A stretch of DNA of 5,768 nucleotides from Paracoccaceae bacterium (GTDB lineage Bacteria; Pseudomonadota; Alphaproteobacteria; Rhodobacterales; Rhodobacteraceae). The translations under genes were made by a program, and so were the position numbers. Positions within the stretch are counted from its first letter, which is position 1. Every line of letters begins with the position of its first letter. The notes under the pieces are model-generated. The model was not told the origin of the DNA. It made no database searches and was given only the letters and a program-made list of their open reading frames with translations. The stretch is from NCBI GenBank assembly GCA_004566265.1, contig SPLB01000052.1, forward strand, positions 1 to 5,768. The letters run 5' to 3'. This document shows positions 5,572 through 5,768 of this stretch, piece after piece.

Positions 5572-5768
5572 CGAAATTCGCCGTTGCCGAAAGACCCTGC
5601 GGCACCATCCTCTCGGTGATTGCGCTGCGCCGGGCTTTGTTGCGTCTCGCGCCCGTTTGGGCTTTCGAGGCCACAGAGGGCGGACATCGAGAGCAGCCAA
5701 CGCGCAGGTGGTCCATATGCGAAAAAACCGGGCAGGCTGGTCGTCCTGGGCTTGAAAAAATACCTCCA
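5572..5768. other. Intergenic sequence with no supported gene
   Basis: Several frames are open here on both strands, one of them to the right edge, as expected for GC-rich DNA. None has a good ribosome-binding site or a recognisable protein motif. I looked for SRP RNA, 6S RNA, RNase P RNA, tRNA and guanidine-riboswitch signatures and recognised none. The promoter of the SMR gene should lie in or just left of this stretch. The run of six A at 5755-5760 is a T-run on the minus strand and could be the tail of a terminator for a gene beyond the right edge, whose stem would be outside the window. Confidence 0.4.

Noticed and set aside
5532..5687. N-terminal extension of the SMR protein from the ATG at 5687
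   Set aside because: The added 52 residues are hydrophilic and foreign to the SMR family, while the ATG at 5531 has a good Shine-Dalgarno and puts Glu14, Tyr40, Tyr60 and Trp63 at standard EmrE numbering.
5731..5752. Possible terminator stem near the right edge (CAGG/CCTG)
   Set aside because: Only four base pairs form before a mismatch, too weak for an intrinsic terminator on what is visible.
5564..5755. Plus-strand 63-codon frame at the right end, and a 49-codon minus-strand frame (Met at the complement of 5716-5718)
   Set aside because: No Shine-Dalgarno before either, unusual Arg-rich translations typical of non-coding GC-rich DNA, and no recognised family.
5572..5768. Possible structured RNA (SRP RNA, 6S RNA or guanidine riboswitch) upstream of the SMR gene
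   Set aside because: Only fragmentary resemblance such as AGCAGCCAA; the GGAAG-type SRP core and the conserved ykkC/guanidine-I segments were not found.

Overview
The window looks like chromosomal DNA of a marine alphaproteobacterium of the Rhodobacteraceae (Roseobacter group). This rests on the moderately GC-rich composition, a TadG-TadE-TadF set of the type common in that family, and an alphaproteobacterial-style 476-residue glutamate dehydrogenase. The taxonomic call is inference from protein character; no rRNA or other phylogenetic marker is present.

Layout, left to right. (1) 2-343 (+): the 3' part of a small membrane-associated protein of unknown function that runs off the left edge. 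(2) 371-411: a hairpin between convergent genes that can serve as terminator for the Tad operon. (3) 3386-427 (-): a compact three-gene operon of Tad/Flp pilus components, in transcription order a VWA-domain TadG-like protein, a TadE-like pseudopilin and a second (TadF-like) pseudopilin. The first two overlap by 4 bp and the last two are separated by 3 bp. (4) 3387-3735: a 349-bp divergent control region holding a degenerate CtrA-like box, small palindromes, an AT-rich block and a three-codon upstream ORF that abuts the glutamate dehydrogenase start. (5) 3736-5166 (+): NAD(P)-dependent glutamate dehydrogenase with an intact catalytic core and a long C-terminal insertion resembling the antenna of animal GDH. 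(6) 5184-5210: a strong bidirectional intrinsic terminator. (7) 5531-5214 (-): an EmrE/Qac-type small multidrug resistance transporter. (8) 5532-5768: leader of the transporter and intergenic sequence with no supported gene.

The genes form separate functional units. The Tad trio supplies minor pilins and a von Willebrand-type adhesin-like subunit for tight-adherence pili; the secretin, ATPase and major pilin genes are not here, so the apparatus must be encoded elsewhere. Glutamate dehydrogenase links the TCA cycle to nitrogen assimilation or glutamate catabolism, and the SMR protein is a stand-alone cation/proton antiporter. No mobile element, CRISPR array, tRNA or rRNA was seen. I found no clearly new system; the points most worth checking are the antenna-like insertion in the dehydrogenase, the upstream mini-ORF with hairpin at its start, and the aromatic/acidic/His-rich insert in TadG.
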